A stretch of 64,000 nucleotides of DNA from Nannobrachium achirus (GCA_963921795.1 OY997642.1:61016909-61080908); one strand, 5' to 3'. Shown: positions 47,691 to 60,000, counted from the first letter of the stretch. Numbers and translations: made by a program. The notes: a model not told the origin generated them from the sequence alone.

Positions 47691-48660
47691 GCATGTCATA
47701 ATTGCTTTGAGAGTCGACCAGCTGGTGGTGTTTAAACAAAAAAAATCATGTGATTATTTCATATGTAAATAAAACTTTTTTTCATTTTATTTCTTCTTTT
47801 TTCAGTTGACTGTTGATTGTGTAATGACTGAGGAACCTACATCCATACAGAATCCACATGCTTTTTAAGTTTTTAAATCTGAAGTTTGGAACATTTATAT
47901 CATCAACTATATGAACTATAAAAAATTTCTGATGCAAAATTCCCGCTACACATTTTTAAAATGGTTTATTCATCATACTACTGGTGTGTAAAGAACTTAA
48001 TGACATGTTCTCAAATTTATAAAAGAAGGAAGAAAAAAAGTCAACTGAGTTTTCTGACCAGCAAATTATCAACTTCAGCGCTGTACACTGTCAAATCCGG
48101 AGCATCAATTTAACTCAGAGCGTCTACAAATGGAACCGAATGGACCCGAAAGGGTCCGAGGGTCCACTCTGTGGAGTTTGGACACTGCAGGACACACTTG
48201 TGGACAAGTGTCCGTTTGGTTCCATCGGACGACTCTCCTAGTCAAAGTTACACCTTTACGGTATATAGTGGTTCAAATACAACCTTAAAGAGAATCGCAT
48301 TCAAATACATTGGAAATGTTAAGTATTGGATGTTGATCACAGGATGACATTATTACTCTGTGTCTCTAAAACAGGCACAAGAGAACAACCAAATTTGCTA
48401 ACATTTGCGTCACAAACATTGGAAATTAAAAATCATAATAATCGGTTCGTAAGGTTTGATTTAGGGGACCATCGGGGGTCCAAGCGGGACCCTTATGGGT
48501 CTGTAACGCTCCGATTTACATAAACAGGGTTTTACACTGTAGACTGGGGTTGGTGCAGTGAACCCTTTTGTTTGATATGCATCAGTCCACAGACCACCAT
48601 TTTGATCTCATTATTATTTTCTCTGGCACCCCAAATCTGCCCTGTAAAAAAAAACACACT
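47691..48660. other. intergenic, old repeat fragments
   Basis: A GGAACCGAATGGACC / TTTGGTTCCATCGG inverted repeat lies at 48120-48225, of the family noted at 25730. No gene. Confidence 0.45.
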
Positions 48661-48750
48661 CAGCAGCACACTGGTGTGTTTGACAGACATGACCAAAGAC
48701 CAATGGGAAGCCACGGATGTGTGAATCCCGCTTCTATGTCCCATCTCCCC
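48661..48750. repeat. repeat D, left part
   Basis: GACCAAAGACCAATGGGAAG and GTGAATCCCGCTTCTATGTCC match 4975-5035; the right end resumes near 49790. Confidence 0.7.
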
Positions 48751-48754
48751 TTAA

Positions 48755-49368
48755 CCCTTAAGTTCTGTTCAGATTCACTACACCTTCGTTCTGTTCGGGT
48801 CATTTTGACCCGGTGGATATTTGGTTTAAAAAAAAACAACACTAATATAAATTTTAACTTAAAAAATCATCATGATACATTGACTTTGACTCAATACCAA
48901 ACAATTCATATGATATATTTGGTAAATGTTTGCATTTCTGCTTTGCTCTATCACATTAAACACTGAAAGAGCTAGGCGTTTTTACTGATTTAGCTGAAAT
49001 CCATGTAAAAAAAACTACTTCATTTAATACTGGGCAATATTGCTCATGCTTATAGGAAGGGGGGGAGGGTTCGGAATGGGGCTTCGGAAGGGGGGTGTTA
49101 GAAGTGGGGGTGACTGTGTGTCTGTGTTTTGGCATAATACTGTGTATTCCTGTGCTTCCGGGTCAAAATGACCCGAACAGCACTTAAGATTCAAAAAATA
49201 TGAGGGGGGTGTAGCATGGGTGTAGTGCAAAAATATTTTTTTTACATGTTCATCTCAGAAGAATCTTTAAGGCCAGTGAGTTTCAGGTGGAAACATTTTT
49301 AACTTCTACCTTTTTTTTCCAAATGAAAATGTAAAACGGGTCAAAATGACCCGAACAGCACTTAAGGG
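48755..49368. mobile_element. TTAA-flanked piggyBac-like MITE
   Basis: Termini CCCTTAAGTTCTGTTC and GAACAGCACTTAAGGG, with inner GGGTCATTTTGACCCG palindromes; TTAA at 48751-48754 and 49369-49372. 614 bp, no transposase. A further CCCGAACAGCACTTAAG motif at 49172 suggests a composite of two copies. Confidence 0.85.
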
Positions 49369-49372
49369 TTAA

Positions 49373-49800
49373 CACATTCCCCGCCATTTAACAATACATT
49401 CGTACTCTCCCCTGCCTCTGTCTCCATAGACTTCCATGTAATTTATAGTGCACGGATCATGCACACCCATGCCTAGATAATGCACCACGTGTCTGCACAT
49501 TGCTCACAGCTTTCAAACAAAAAAATCTGAATGGAAATCCGTTCAGGCATTCATGAGATAGCAGCCATTATGTTTTCCTAAAATGTAAACAAAGATGGCT
49601 GCCATGTTTGAAAGATGGGGTTGCTATGGGGGTTAAACATGCAATTTCGCGATTGCTATCACGCCTACTAAAGTTTTTGGGGTCCAAAAATGTTTTTGAA
49701 AAAAAAGGTTTTTGAAAAAAAAAAAAAAAAAAAAATTCTCGGGATTATGGGGCCTGGCGGGGAAAGACATTGAAATAATCTCGGGACTTTCGGGCCTAGG
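49373..49800. repeat. dispersed repeat E
   Basis: ATTCATGAGATAGCAGCCAT, GATGGGGTTGCTATGGGGG and a poly-A stretch near 49720; the inverted copy is at 53330-53740. Confidence 0.75.
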
Positions 49801-51030
49801 AGGCTGTGGTGCGGAGATACAAAAAAATGCGGAACGGAGCGAACAGGCTGGCACCCAGGCTAGTCCTCTCCAGCAAGAAACACGATCAGTACCGTGGTTC
49901 TCAAACTCCTTTCACTCCAAGGACCCCCATGCCTCTAAGAGTGTACAAAGGGTCTAGCCTGATTTCAGACTCTACGCTGGGGCTTGAGTCTGAAGTTGTG
50001 GCCATTCTATTTGAGTGAAAAGGGGAGGGGATTTAAAATGTGAAATTCCCAATCACAAGAGATCTGGTGGGGAGGGGTTGTGTTTGACTTTTGCACACAA
50101 AACATTCCCTCCTCCCCCTCCCCTCAATGACATGCACCAAACAGGTCATTGTCTTTGATGTTTCATTGATTAGAGAGAAATCACTAACGAGCTATTCGAC
50201 ACTTGTATGGCTCAATCAATGACTGCAGTTCGGAGCCCTTTTGAAGTTCAAAGGGAGCAATTAAGAACTCTGGTGAGCCACGCGGCCACCCCTCCCTCCA
50301 CTGTTTCTGTTGATTTTCAAAAGTTAGACGCGCCCCTCCTCCGCATTGCATTGATTTCATTGGTCGGTTTCGGTCGGTTTGAGAAGCTTTCGGTAGCAAG
50401 AGACACGTCATAATATGACACATCCAGACCAAGAGATGCAGTTCACTCAGAGAGTGGACGGGTCTATTGGCTGGAGCCAGGCTACAAAGGGTCCATTTGG
50501 TACAGTATCTGCTACGTCGTCAATATTAATCAATATATTCAATCGATACTGATACATCATAAAAGTGCAAATACAATGTATTTTTTTTTCCTTGATCAGA
50601 TGTTGTATTTTATTTGCTAATCTACGTAGATACACCTGTCAGCATTGTTGAATCGTTCAGCTGAACCAATCACGTTAATCAGTTAATTAGGTTAGTTGGT
50701 GTTCAGGTATAAAGTACCTGCACACCTCTAGTGGAGTTTAGGGGTTCAAATCCACTGTGGGCGGTGGTAAATCCTCCCCGACCGTGTGTCTATGGGGCTT
50801 TTAAGCCGCAACATCATTTTGTAGTCAGACCTCCAAACAGATTTATTGTCAATATCTGTCCCTCGCTATTTCAACAGATCCGAGACAAAAATAACGACTA
50901 AAGTATAATTCTACCATTTTCCTTTCAACAACAAAGAGAAGAAAAAAATTGTAAATAGTAAAAATAGTAAAACGATTCGCTTTTTTGGGGGGCAAAAGTT
51001 ACAAAATGATTTCAGACTTAACAGCCCCAT
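49801..51030. other. intergenic, repeat D end and unclassified
   Basis: 49806-49870 completes repeat D. 50740-51020 (TATTTCAACAGATCCGAGAC, GACCTCCAAACAGATTTATT) recurs at 63340-63540. No gene. Confidence 0.5.
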
Positions 51031-51031
51031 A

Positions 51032-51762
51032 TACCAGTGGTTCTCTCAGAGTTCAGGTCAGGACCCCCAAACAGATATGTATTTAGTAGGGCTGGGACTC
51101 GATTAAAAAATATATAATCTAATTCATTAGAGGCTTTGTAAAATGAATCACGTTTAATCGCATATCAATATTTGACCTTGAGAAGCATTTTTTTAAACAC
51201 ATTTTGGTATACGAGTGAGTTTTTTTAAATCAAAATTTCCCATCCACTGGGGTGAGAAAATAAGCCGTCTGATCGGCGGCTTCTACCATTTGCGTGCACT
51301 GGGGTTTGTTGACTGTTGGTTGGTGCGCCGGTATGATCGGTACGCCTGAAACCAGTCCAGTGAGAAAGGTTCTGTGGTGCAGAAACTAAGCGACATTAAT
51401 TAAAATGCGTTATTATAATTTTTTTAACCGTTTTTCTGTAATTAATTAATCGAAACGAATCAGTTAAAGTCCCAGCCCTAGCATTTAGCAGCGGACCCCC
51501 TCATCTGAAAATGGGTTGTGCCAGGGACCCTCTGAGCAGACCTTGTTGTTAAAACTGTTCAAATCTTTCCACAAACGTAGAAGTTGTTCGTAAATGCGTT
51601 TTCTATTTTTTGAGAAGCCAAAGTTACAAAAATAATAGGGTTAAAGTGGTCAAACTGATTTAAATTCTTTATTAACTCATTTCACTGGGGACCCCCTGGA
51701 ACCCCTTCAAGGACCCCTGGGGGTCCCTCTGAACCCACTCTGAGAAGCACTGATCCAAGTGG
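51032..51762. mobile_element. hAT-like element split by another
   Basis: CAGTGGTTCTCTCAGAG start and CTCTGAGAAGCACTG-like end, containing the nested insertion 51087-51480. Confidence 0.7.
51087..51480. mobile_element. hAT-like MITE, nested
   Basis: TAGGGCTGGGACT start and AGTCCCAGCCCTA end; target duplication GTATTTAG/GCATTTAG (51079-51086, 51481-51488), one mismatch. Confidence 0.88.
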
Positions 51763-52053
51763 GTGGAACAAATGGCAGGGGGAAAGGGGCACACATGATT
51801 GGCTACTTTTAAATAAAAAAATATGATTTCATTAGTCTTTCATTAATCATTAAACTGTAATATTAACACATTCGAGTGCTACTCTGCCGACCGCTAATTC
51901 CAAAGATGAGTACAACCGTCAACTCATTATCTACATTTTTTATCTACTGTAATTAATCAGAAAAACATTGGTTCACAGTGGTTCTGATAGACCGAACTAT
52001 TTCTACACACATTACATGTTTGTACTTTTTGCTAGCGTACATGGTTGCTATAA
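51763..52053. other. intergenic
   Basis: Nothing recognised. Confidence 0.4.
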
Positions 52054-52227
52054 CAGTGGTTCTCAAAGTGGATTTCAGGGACTCTAGCTTCCTTTATGGG
52101 TGTCGAAATTGACCCTTACGAATCTGTAACTTTGACAGTTTACAAATGGAACTCAACTCGGGTTCCGTTTGTACACTGTCAAAGTTAAGGGGACACCTTC
52201 AAATTTAAAAAGGTTTGTGAACCACTG
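52054..52227. mobile_element. 174-bp hAT-like MITE
   Basis: CAGTGGTTCTCAAAGTG and GGTTTGTGAACCACTG termini; imperfect 8-bp target duplication TGCTATAA/AGCTATAG. Confidence 0.75.
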
Positions 52228-52673
52228 AGCTATAGGACCCATGATGCAGTGCATCAGGATTTATTGGTATACATAGTTTGTTCATGATGAAATGTGGAGG
52301 ACGTTTCAAGCCACAGCCTGCAAATCCAGCTTCAAGTGGTGTCAATACACAGTATGGTCCGGTCTTTTTGCTAACTAACCCAGTACAAACAATGCCATGT
52401 CTGGGGACACTTCTCACCCATTAACATTGCCTTCAGCGTCGATTTGATATAAGAATAGTTTATATATTATTTGAAATGAATACAAAGCTAAGATTTACAT
52501 TTCTGTCACCCCGGAATCAGTGACATCACACTCAACCTGTGACATCACACTGGACCAGTGACATCACACTGGACCAGTGACATCACCATATTGAAATAAA
52601 CGGCAACTTCCTCCAGGAAACGACACCAGCAAAATCTCCCTAAACAAATAAGTCTAGCAATATGATGCATAGT

Positions 52674-53218
52674 CAGGGACATGCTGGGCCCCTGATTCAG
52701 CCCGGGAAAAAGAGTTGGAGAGGCCCTCATTGCGCGCTATAGAGAGAGAGAGATCTCGCTCTATAGCGCTGCTGCTACTCAAAGATTTGCCATTTCAGAT
52801 CATGACAAGTGACAAGCCAGTGGGCCAATTACTGTACATTTCGTCGTTGTCGGGTGGAAACCTTGTATGTCCAAAACCGTTTGTTTTGTATTTATCATTT
52901 TAAAAATGATTTCAACTAGTGAAAACAGCCGATCTACTTGTAGATCTACTGTTTTCACTACTTTTGTGCAACAGCCTTGTATGATGAAGCAGGGCTTTGC
53001 TTTGCGAAAAAAAATTATCAATTTGAAACTTGGAGATACGAGTTGCCCGACAGTGACGATTTACTTTGTTTTTGGGGGCTGGCCGCCCAGCCCCCAAAAT
53101 GGAACGAAGGCTGACATTTTATTTTTATTTTTTTCCTAATGGCCAGCCTGGACCGGCCGGGAATGAACCGGCCGTTCGGGAGTTGTTCCGCTTTTCCCAA
53201 TGGCCAGCACGTCCCTGC
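52674..53218. mobile_element. hAT-like MITE (CAGGGACRTGCTGG family)
   Basis: CAGGGACATGCTGGGCC to GGCCAGCACGTCCCTG. It contains a short hairpin copy at 52917-52960 (TAGTGAAAACAGCC) followed by the same GTCCAAAACCGTTTTG-like flank seen at 55380. Confidence 0.8.
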
Positions 53219-53329
53219 ATAATAGAACAATAATAGAAATCTATACAAAAATATATGACACTGTAATTAAAAACTCATTTGCTGCCAAAAACGAGGAACC
53301 CGAGAATTTCGCGATGTACCACCCTGCCA

Positions 53330-53740
53330 CGCCCGAGGAACCCGAGAATTTTGAAAAAAAAAAAAAAAAAAAAAAAATCAAAAAAATTCAAAAAAAACTT
53401 TTTTCAAAAAAAAATTTTTGACCCCAAAAACGATAGTAGGCATGATAGCGATCGCGAAATCGCATGTTTAACCCCCATAGCAACCCCATCTTTCAAGCAT
53501 GGCAGCCATTTTTGTTTACATTATAGGAAAACATAGTGGCTGTTAACTCATGAATGCCTGAACGGATTTCCATTCTGATTATTTTGTTTGAAAGCTGTGA
53601 GCAATGTGGACACACGTGGTGCATGATCTAGGCATGGGTGTGCATTATCCGTGCACTACTGATTACATGGAAGTCTATGGAGACTCATGGCAGGATTGGA
53701 GTACGAAGGTATTGTTAAATGGCAGCAGATGAGTTAAGGA
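53330..53740. repeat. dispersed repeat E, inverted copy
   Basis: Poly-A at 53357-53380, GGTTAAAC-type AACCCCCATAGCAACCCCATC and TGAATGCCTGAACGGATTTCC. Confidence 0.75.
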
Positions 53741-54153
53741 CTCGTTCAGAGAGGAAATGATACTGCATTCCTACCAAAACTGAAAATTACGAAAATCACG
53801 AGAAAATCACCCTGACGAGTCGTTTAATTTGGGAAACTTTATTGAAAAATACTCTCCCGTATAAGACATTGCATCGATGTTCGAAAGCATTGCCGCATAC
53901 TCACATTAAATCAACTAAAAACAAAAAGATTCTTGCAGACCCTCGCAGCCGCGGTAATAACATTCTGAAAGCCAACCGAAACGTGTCAACTTTAAACGTA
54001 AGAGCCACCATCTCTTAAAAACACACATCTCTAATCCCTGATTGTACATAAAACATACTCCATTACCTTCTCTTTCACCTCTTCGACCTTCTTATACGTA
54101 ACCACTCATTATCATCATCATCATGGAAACCAAACATTACAACGGCTCCACTC
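53741..54153. other. intergenic
   Basis: No gene or family recognised. Confidence 0.4.
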
Positions 54154-54790
54154 CTAACCGAACAGGACATGCACGTTAAGGACTGCTGCTTCTAAAACAA
54201 AAGTGGTTGTGTCATTCTTTAAAACCCCTTTAGGCCTAGAATTATTGAATGCTTTAGCTATTGAAAAATAGCAGATATACAAGCTCGCAGCTTGTAGATC
54301 TGCTATTTTTGAAAAAGTCGTGAAAATGGGTGCAAATCTTTGAATATGTATTTTCAAAGCGAACGTTTGTAACTCAAATTTTGCTTCTGGGGGGTCCCTG
54401 GAACTAAATATTTTGAGATGGGGGTCCCTCACATGAAAAGGTTTGAGAACCACTGACACAGTAGTCTCTAAAACAACAGACTAACTGAGCTCATTTAAGT
54501 GAAAAGGACCTTTTCTTTGACGATGGCTGGCCAGATTGCTGGCATAGAAACATAGGTTTTTCAAAAAAATCTTAAAAGGATTCAAAAGACATCCGGTCAA
54601 AATTCTAATTTTCAAGATTTTTCAAAAATTGAAAAATAGCAGATATACAAGCTCACAGCACGGCACCGAGTGCCGCGCTGCGAGCTTGTATATCTGCTAT
54701 TTTTCAATAGTTAAAGCATAAAATAATGATACACAATAATGTGTACCTGTTCTAAATGGGTTAAATCAAACTCATCCTACCACACCACAC
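54154..54790. repeat. compound repeat G, inverted and uninterrupted
   Basis: Two hairpins (54260-54312 and 54629-54708) with GGGGGTCCCTCACATGAAAAGG and GGTTTGAGAACCACTG between them. At 54553-54585 it shows the empty site of the giant palindrome (AGGTTTTTCAAAAAAATCTT). Confidence 0.82.
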
Positions 54791-55263
54791 ATTTACCATA
54801 CTCACTGTTTATTATTAAATCATGGATGTGTCATGATTTAAATTGCACTCATCCTATCAGGCCAGCTTCTTCCACTGTGACATTAGCATACTGTTTAACC
54901 ACTTGAACTCAAAACGTCACCAAAGAAGATTTCCCCAAAAATTGCAGAGCTTGTGGATCACCTATAGTCTGGGCGAAAAAGCTTGGTGCAGATAGACTGG
55001 GGGGGAAATAGTATACAAAAGTAAAGTTGTAAGTAACTCAAGTTCTCTAAGACTATACGGCTTTAAGAGGTTATTTTAAGACATATTCAGGGGAAGGAAG
55101 GATGTGACTGCCGTCTTTGGCAAAAGAGGGCGATTTGGTTTTCCACATGAAGTAGGTTATCGTCACTATTGTGCAGAAACCCTGTATCTCCAAGTTTCAA
55201 ATGTGTATGCCTTTTCGTGAAATAAAGCCCCGCTTCATCATGCAAGACTGTCGCACGGAACTT
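54791..55263. other. intergenic
   Basis: No gene or repeat recognised. Confidence 0.4.
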
Positions 55264-55340
55264 GTGAAAATAGCAGATCTACAAGCACCCAGCGTCTCGC
55301 GATGCAAGGCGTTGTGTGCTTGTAGATCAGCTATTTTCAC
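55264..55340. repeat. short hairpin element
   Basis: GTGAAAATAGCAGATCTACA and TGTAGATCAGCTATTTTCAC; centre GTCTCGCGATGCAAGGC imperfect. Confidence 0.85.
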
Positions 55341-55639
55341 TAATTGGAATCATTTTTAAAATGATAAATACAAAACGAACGGTTTTGGACATGCACGGTT
55401 TCCACCCGACAACAAGGTTGTGATGAACAAGTCCACCGACACAGCACAGAATACAAAACCTACTGTTGAGACTGAGTTATTATAAGACTTGAATTCCACT
55501 GGATGCTGGATTCTTTCAAATCTAGATCAGTGGTCCTCTACCTTTCATCAGGCCGTGACCTCCCAAAATTGTCATCACCCGTTCCACAGATAAATATTGT
55601 GAACATGGTAGCTCACAATGCCTTGCCATGCCATGCTTG

Positions 55640-55960
55640 TAGGTCTGCCATTCTACCACTTTTTGTGGTCAGATGTTCGGATACTGGATTCTGATTGGCT
55701 TGAAACAGTGGTAAATCAGTCAACAACCTTGAGTTGGCTCATGGACCCCGCCCACTGTTGTGCTGCAGTTGATTGTAACTAAATAACCTTGCAAGTTACA
55801 ACTGTGTTTTCTTTCATTTATATGGTAGAAGTGGTAGAACAGCAATTTACCATTTGAGGGTTGTGGGTTGTTGGCTGATTTACCACTCTTTCAGGGTTGT
55901 GGTACGAGGCGAAGCCAACAACCCACTCCCTCTCATGGTAAATGGCTTACTTTTCCCCCC
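55640..55960. repeat. dispersed repeat F, inverted copy
   Basis: GTTCGGATACTGGATTCTGATTGG to CTCATGGTAAATGGCTTAC, the inverse order of 19960-20290. Confidence 0.75.
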
Positions 55961-56173
55961 TCTTTCTTACGTATTATAACTTGACAATTCGTCAAATGTT
56001 TGACAAGTTTTTATAGCATAGTTTGCTGATTACTTTTGATGCAGTAATGGTCTTTTTTATGATATTGTTTTCACCCAAAACGATCACTCCCGCCCGCCCA
56101 CCCCCACAATCGTGGGAGGTCCAGACCCACAGGTTGAGAACCAGTGATCTAGATCACCAATAAGGCTCTAGAT

Positions 56174-56644
56174 CGGGGGTCTTCAACGTTTTCAGGCCAA
56201 GGACCCCTTAGTTGAGAGAGAGAGAAGCAGGGACCCCAACAGACTTTTCGGAGATTCCATAGTTTCATCGTTTGACAGCACAATCGTCAGTGTATTTTGG
56301 ATTCCTGTCAATTTATGTTTTCAGATATTTAACCACTTGAACCGTCAATACTTAATAAACTTGACCTTTTTCTATGTACTTATTCTGCTCTTTTTTCCCC
56401 TCTACACCAAACCTCTTTGCAGAAAATAGCCGATCTACAAGCTCACAACGCCTTGTGAGCTTGTAGATCTGCTATTTATGGCGTTGTGAGCTTGTAGATC
56501 TGCTATTGTTGGCTACAGTCCTCAGAATATGGACACTAGAGGTCAGGTTGTTAATATAAAAAGGATTGGAAGGTTTGGAGGACGCCCTGTAGTAACTCTG
56601 AGGACCCCCTATAGGGGTCCCGGACGCCCTGTTGAAGACCCCTG
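56174..56644. mobile_element. hAT-like MITE with hairpin copy
   Basis: GGGGGTCTTCAACGTTTTC start and GTTGAAGACCCCTG end; perfect 8-bp target duplication CTCTAGAT (56166-56173, 56645-56652). Hairpin at 56421-56508 with a duplicated right arm. Confidence 0.9.
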
Positions 56645-56843
56645 CTCTAGATCCAACAAACAGACATAAAAACGCATAAGATAAGAACACACACACTGTA
56701 CTGTTAGTAGCAATAAACGGGACATAATACAGATCTATTAACACCCCACGTATCACAAGTTACTGTCCAAAGTCATTTGAAGAGTAATACAGTAAAAAGA
56801 GAAAATACTGTTTAGATGTTCATGTGTGCGATGCCCTTCAACT

Positions 56844-57268
56844 AGGGATGGGACGTTAAGCGATATTATCGTTTATCGTGATAAAAAAAAAACACTCACG
56901 ATAATCGTATTGTGGAGATTTAATTCATCATGATATCGTCCTCATGCATTGGGATCAATTCACCTTTTATTTGCCGAGCTGCGTATCCGGTACCACTTAA
57001 ACTCTCTATAAATGGTAAAAGGTACTTATAATATACGTACTTGATACAATCTTTTTTTCACTCTCTTGCCAAAAAAAAAACAAACAGACGATCTACAAGC
57101 TCAATACACGTCACGTTGCAATGCGTTGTGAGCTTGTAGATCTTACATTTTTGGGCAAATGTTCCACCCCAGGATAATGGATTTTGATTTAGAGATAATA
57201 TCGTAAATCGCGATTTCTTTTGTCACGATAATCGTGGTATAACATTTTCATATCGTCCCATCCCTACT
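56844..57268. mobile_element. hAT-like element with hairpin copy
   Basis: TAGGGATGGGACGTTAAGCG start and TCGTCCCATCCCTA end; imperfect 8-bp flank CCTTCAAC/CTCTCAAC. Degraded hairpin at 57082-57148. A second copy begins at 63791. Confidence 0.75.
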
Positions 57269-57294
57269 CTCAACACAGTTCAAATCCATTGTAG

Positions 57295-57757
57295 CAGTGG
57301 TTCTCAAACTTAAATGTCAAGGACTTCTAAAGATTATCAAGACTTGTTCGGCAAAATAGCTGATGCATAATAGGGCCCTGGGGGTCCCCGGACCCAAGAT
57401 TGAGAACCCCTGCATTAGACCACCGACCACCATAACTCTGCGCGTGTACCGATTGAACCAAATGGCCCCGTCAGGGTCCATTTGGTTCCATTTGTCCCCC
57501 CCTCCCCGGAACCCGCTCAAGGACCACTGAGGGTCCCCACTTTGAGAACCACCCACAACCTTATAGGCATTCCTATAAGGTTGTGGGTGGGACTTTCTAG
57601 GTTCCTTTATGGGGGTCTAAATTGACCCTTACAGGTCTGTAACTCTAACAGCATACAAGTGGAACCAAATGGGCCAGTTAGGGTCCACTTGGTTCCACTT
57701 GTATGCTGTCAGAGTTAAGGTAAGACCTTGACATGTAAATGTTTGTGAACCACTGTA
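57295..57757. repeat. tandem hAT-like MITE remnants and a short hairpin
   Basis: CAGTGGTTCTCAAACTTAAA near 57295 and GTTTGTGAACCACTG at 57743. 57547-57565 and 57570-57588 form a perfect 19-bp stem with a 4-base loop. Confidence 0.65.
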
Positions 57758-57770
57758 CTGTAGCTATACA

Positions 57771-57795
57771 ACATCATCATCATCATCATCATCAT
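57771..57795. repeat. (ATC)n microsatellite
   Basis: Eight ATC units. Confidence 0.9.
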
Positions 57796-58860
57796 CCATT
57801 CAGAAGTGTTGTGCTTACATTGTCATAAACCGCTGGTTGTATAAGAGCCAGATAGGGGGCGATCACAAGCTGTACATTATTATGTCACATATAAAGTAGT
57901 CTCGCGTAGCCAAGGCAATTATTCCACAATCTCCGAACGCTATATATTAAGAGTCTGGGATGACACCTCCCGAAATTCAGAGTCAGGAAGCTGGCATTTC
58001 CCGTTCACGAAAATATATATTTAAAATATCTTTTACGTTTTATTTACATTTCTGCTAAGCAGTTTATATTAGGATATATCTGTGCCACTGTAAAGACAAT
58101 ATAAAGAGTCTGTTCAGACTTGATATGAAATATTACTTAATATTATATATGTTATGCTTCCGTGTCCGAGATTGTGCGACCGGAAGCATTTGGAACTTGT
58201 GGGAGGCAACAGTCTGGCCACGCGAGACTACAAACAAAGCTACAAATCCCCCCAAAACATATCATCCTTATCAACAGAGTTGCATAATCTACCCCAAATT
58301 AAACTACAGTTGTATTATCTTTCCAGCAGAAGCAATCACTTTGTAAATGGAAATAATTGCTTTTCGAACTTGAAATCAACTTCCCGTACTTTTGTGTCAT
58401 TTTGTTCAAACTGAAAACAATGGCCTTGCCATAACATTTTAGAGGCAGGGCATTCAGTGCGTTTTGATTGGCTGTGTTGTTGTTGTTTACTGCTCCACTT
58501 CTGGATTTCGATCGGACAATAAAAGGTGTGTATGTCGAAAGTGCTCTAAAAAAAGGCGGAGCTAAGGAAGACCTCTAGTATTTGTTTTTTGGTTGAAAAG
58601 GTTTGTTCAACTCTGGCCCAAAACCCCCCCACTAAACTACTATCACCGGGTGCAACTCCAGGTTCCATATAATGCACAGTACCTATTATGTTAAATTACA
58701 TTCAATTCAAGACTGTCGGCCTGGCCGTTATTCAGGACAAACCAGTGTTGTTATAAATATTACTTTTAATCATTTTGGTGTTAATTCAATAGAGGGTACC
58801 AAGCCTGTGAGAATAACAACAAATGGATGACAAAAGTCTAACACTCTCTAGCCTATATAA
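57796..58860. other. intergenic
   Basis: No gene recognised; the two overlapping + strand ORFs near 58125-58414 show no codon bias or homology I can see. Confidence 0.4.
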
Positions 58861-58865
58861 AAACA

Positions 58866-58866
58866 A

Positions 58867-58928
<62 letters not shown>
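58866..58928. repeat. (AT)n microsatellite
   Basis: About 60 bp of AT. Confidence 0.95.
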
Positions 58929-58929
<1 letters not shown>

Positions 58930-59017
58930 GTTATATCTGGTCTCCAAGTCTTTGTTTAATAGACTATTGCTACTCGATCAGTTTGTGTTTTTACACACGT
59001 GGACGTTTCCTCTAACT

Positions 59018-59239
59018 CAGGGGTCTTCAACCATTTTCAAGCCAAGGACCCCTTAGCACAGAGAAAGAGATGAAGCAGGGACCCCCACTACATATCGTAT
59101 AAACCTTTTCCATAGATTTCATAGATTACATTTCCTATTAATATCCTAACTGCCATTTTCTGCAAATGTTCCCCCATCACACAAAGATTTGGCGGACCCC
59201 CTGTAGTTACTCGGAGGACCCCCTTATTGAAGACCCCTG
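59018..59239. mobile_element. 222-bp hAT-like MITE
   Basis: CAGGGGTCTTCAACC and GAAGACCCCTG termini; target duplication CTCTAACT/CACTAACT (59010-59017, 59240-59247). Short relative of 56174-56644. Confidence 0.85.
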
Positions 59240-59570
59240 CACTAACTGCTTTATTTTTTAGTAGACGGTAATATGCTGCGATAATTAGCCTAGCACGCAG
59301 CGTCAGCCCGCTATTCCGCTAAGAAATGCTTTAGCTTCGTCTAAACCTGCCGGTCAGCTACCCTACAACATCACCACAAAGCTGGCAGCAAAAATAGATA
59401 CTTTTTTTTGTATAATTATTAGGCTTATTGCTCAATACAAAAAAAGATAACACTCCTTAAGAGATATGTGTATTAGCTGGTCTCACATGCCCAACAAAAC
59501 AAAACAAAAAACATGTTAGCAGGCTTGCCATTTACGCTAGGAAAATTCTCTATAGGACAAAAAAAGTTAC

Positions 59571-59784
59571 GTTGACGCTTGCTTTGCAGGTCTGTTTTAC
59601 ATTCCCAGGGCGTGAAAGCCGTGTTGTTGGTCGAAAACAAAGTGCGTACATACAAGTCCGGTCCTGTACATAGTGGTACTTCGATACCGTGCTTTTCTCC
59701 CGGTGAGATGAGAAAAGGCGAAGGCGTCCTCTGTACTCTCCCAGCATTTAGTGCGACGTCGTTCCAGTCGTTTGAGTTTGACAT
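59571..59784 (-). CDS. candidate first exon, unknown - strand gene
   Basis: An ATG at 59784 opens MSNSNDWNDVALNAG, continuing with SPFLISPGEKHGIEVPLCTG, PDLYVRTLFSTNNTAFTPWE and ending KTDLQSKRQ before CAAC|GTAACT, a good donor; 71 codons plus one base. The complexity is that of a folded protein. The sequence 5' of it (59785-59990) is CpG-rich, as expected for a promoter. No later exon was recognised towards 58000, and I do not know the family. It could also be an unspliced ORF to the stop at 59473. Confidence 0.4.
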
Positions 59785-60000
59785 GCGACTCGCGTCCGCT
59801 GTGTTCCCGATGAAATTATATTACCAGTTTTCTCTCCGTTTCCGCCGCTTCCTCGCGTGTGCCCTCTGTGGTCGGCGGGACAACGGAGGCTCGCTGTGAA
59901 CAGGCGTGTTGGAAAAGGTTCCGTAGCTCACGCGTTTGTTTGTTTTGTACGAGAGGCTCATGTTTTGGAATACGTCGTGTTGTTGTTCCTGTGTTCACAT
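59785..60000. promoter_or_regulatory. CpG-rich segment, possible promoter
   Basis: CGCGTCCGC, TTTCCGCCGCTTCCTCGCG and GGTCGGCGGGACAACGG cluster here, against an otherwise CpG-poor background, directly 5' of the - strand ATG at 59784. Confidence 0.4.

Noticed and set aside
50735..50760. GGGTTCAAATCC B-box match suggesting a tRNA or SINE
   Set aside because: No A box at the right distance and no SINE body around it.
58125..58414. Two overlapping small ORFs
   Set aside because: No supporting splice signals, domain or codon pattern.
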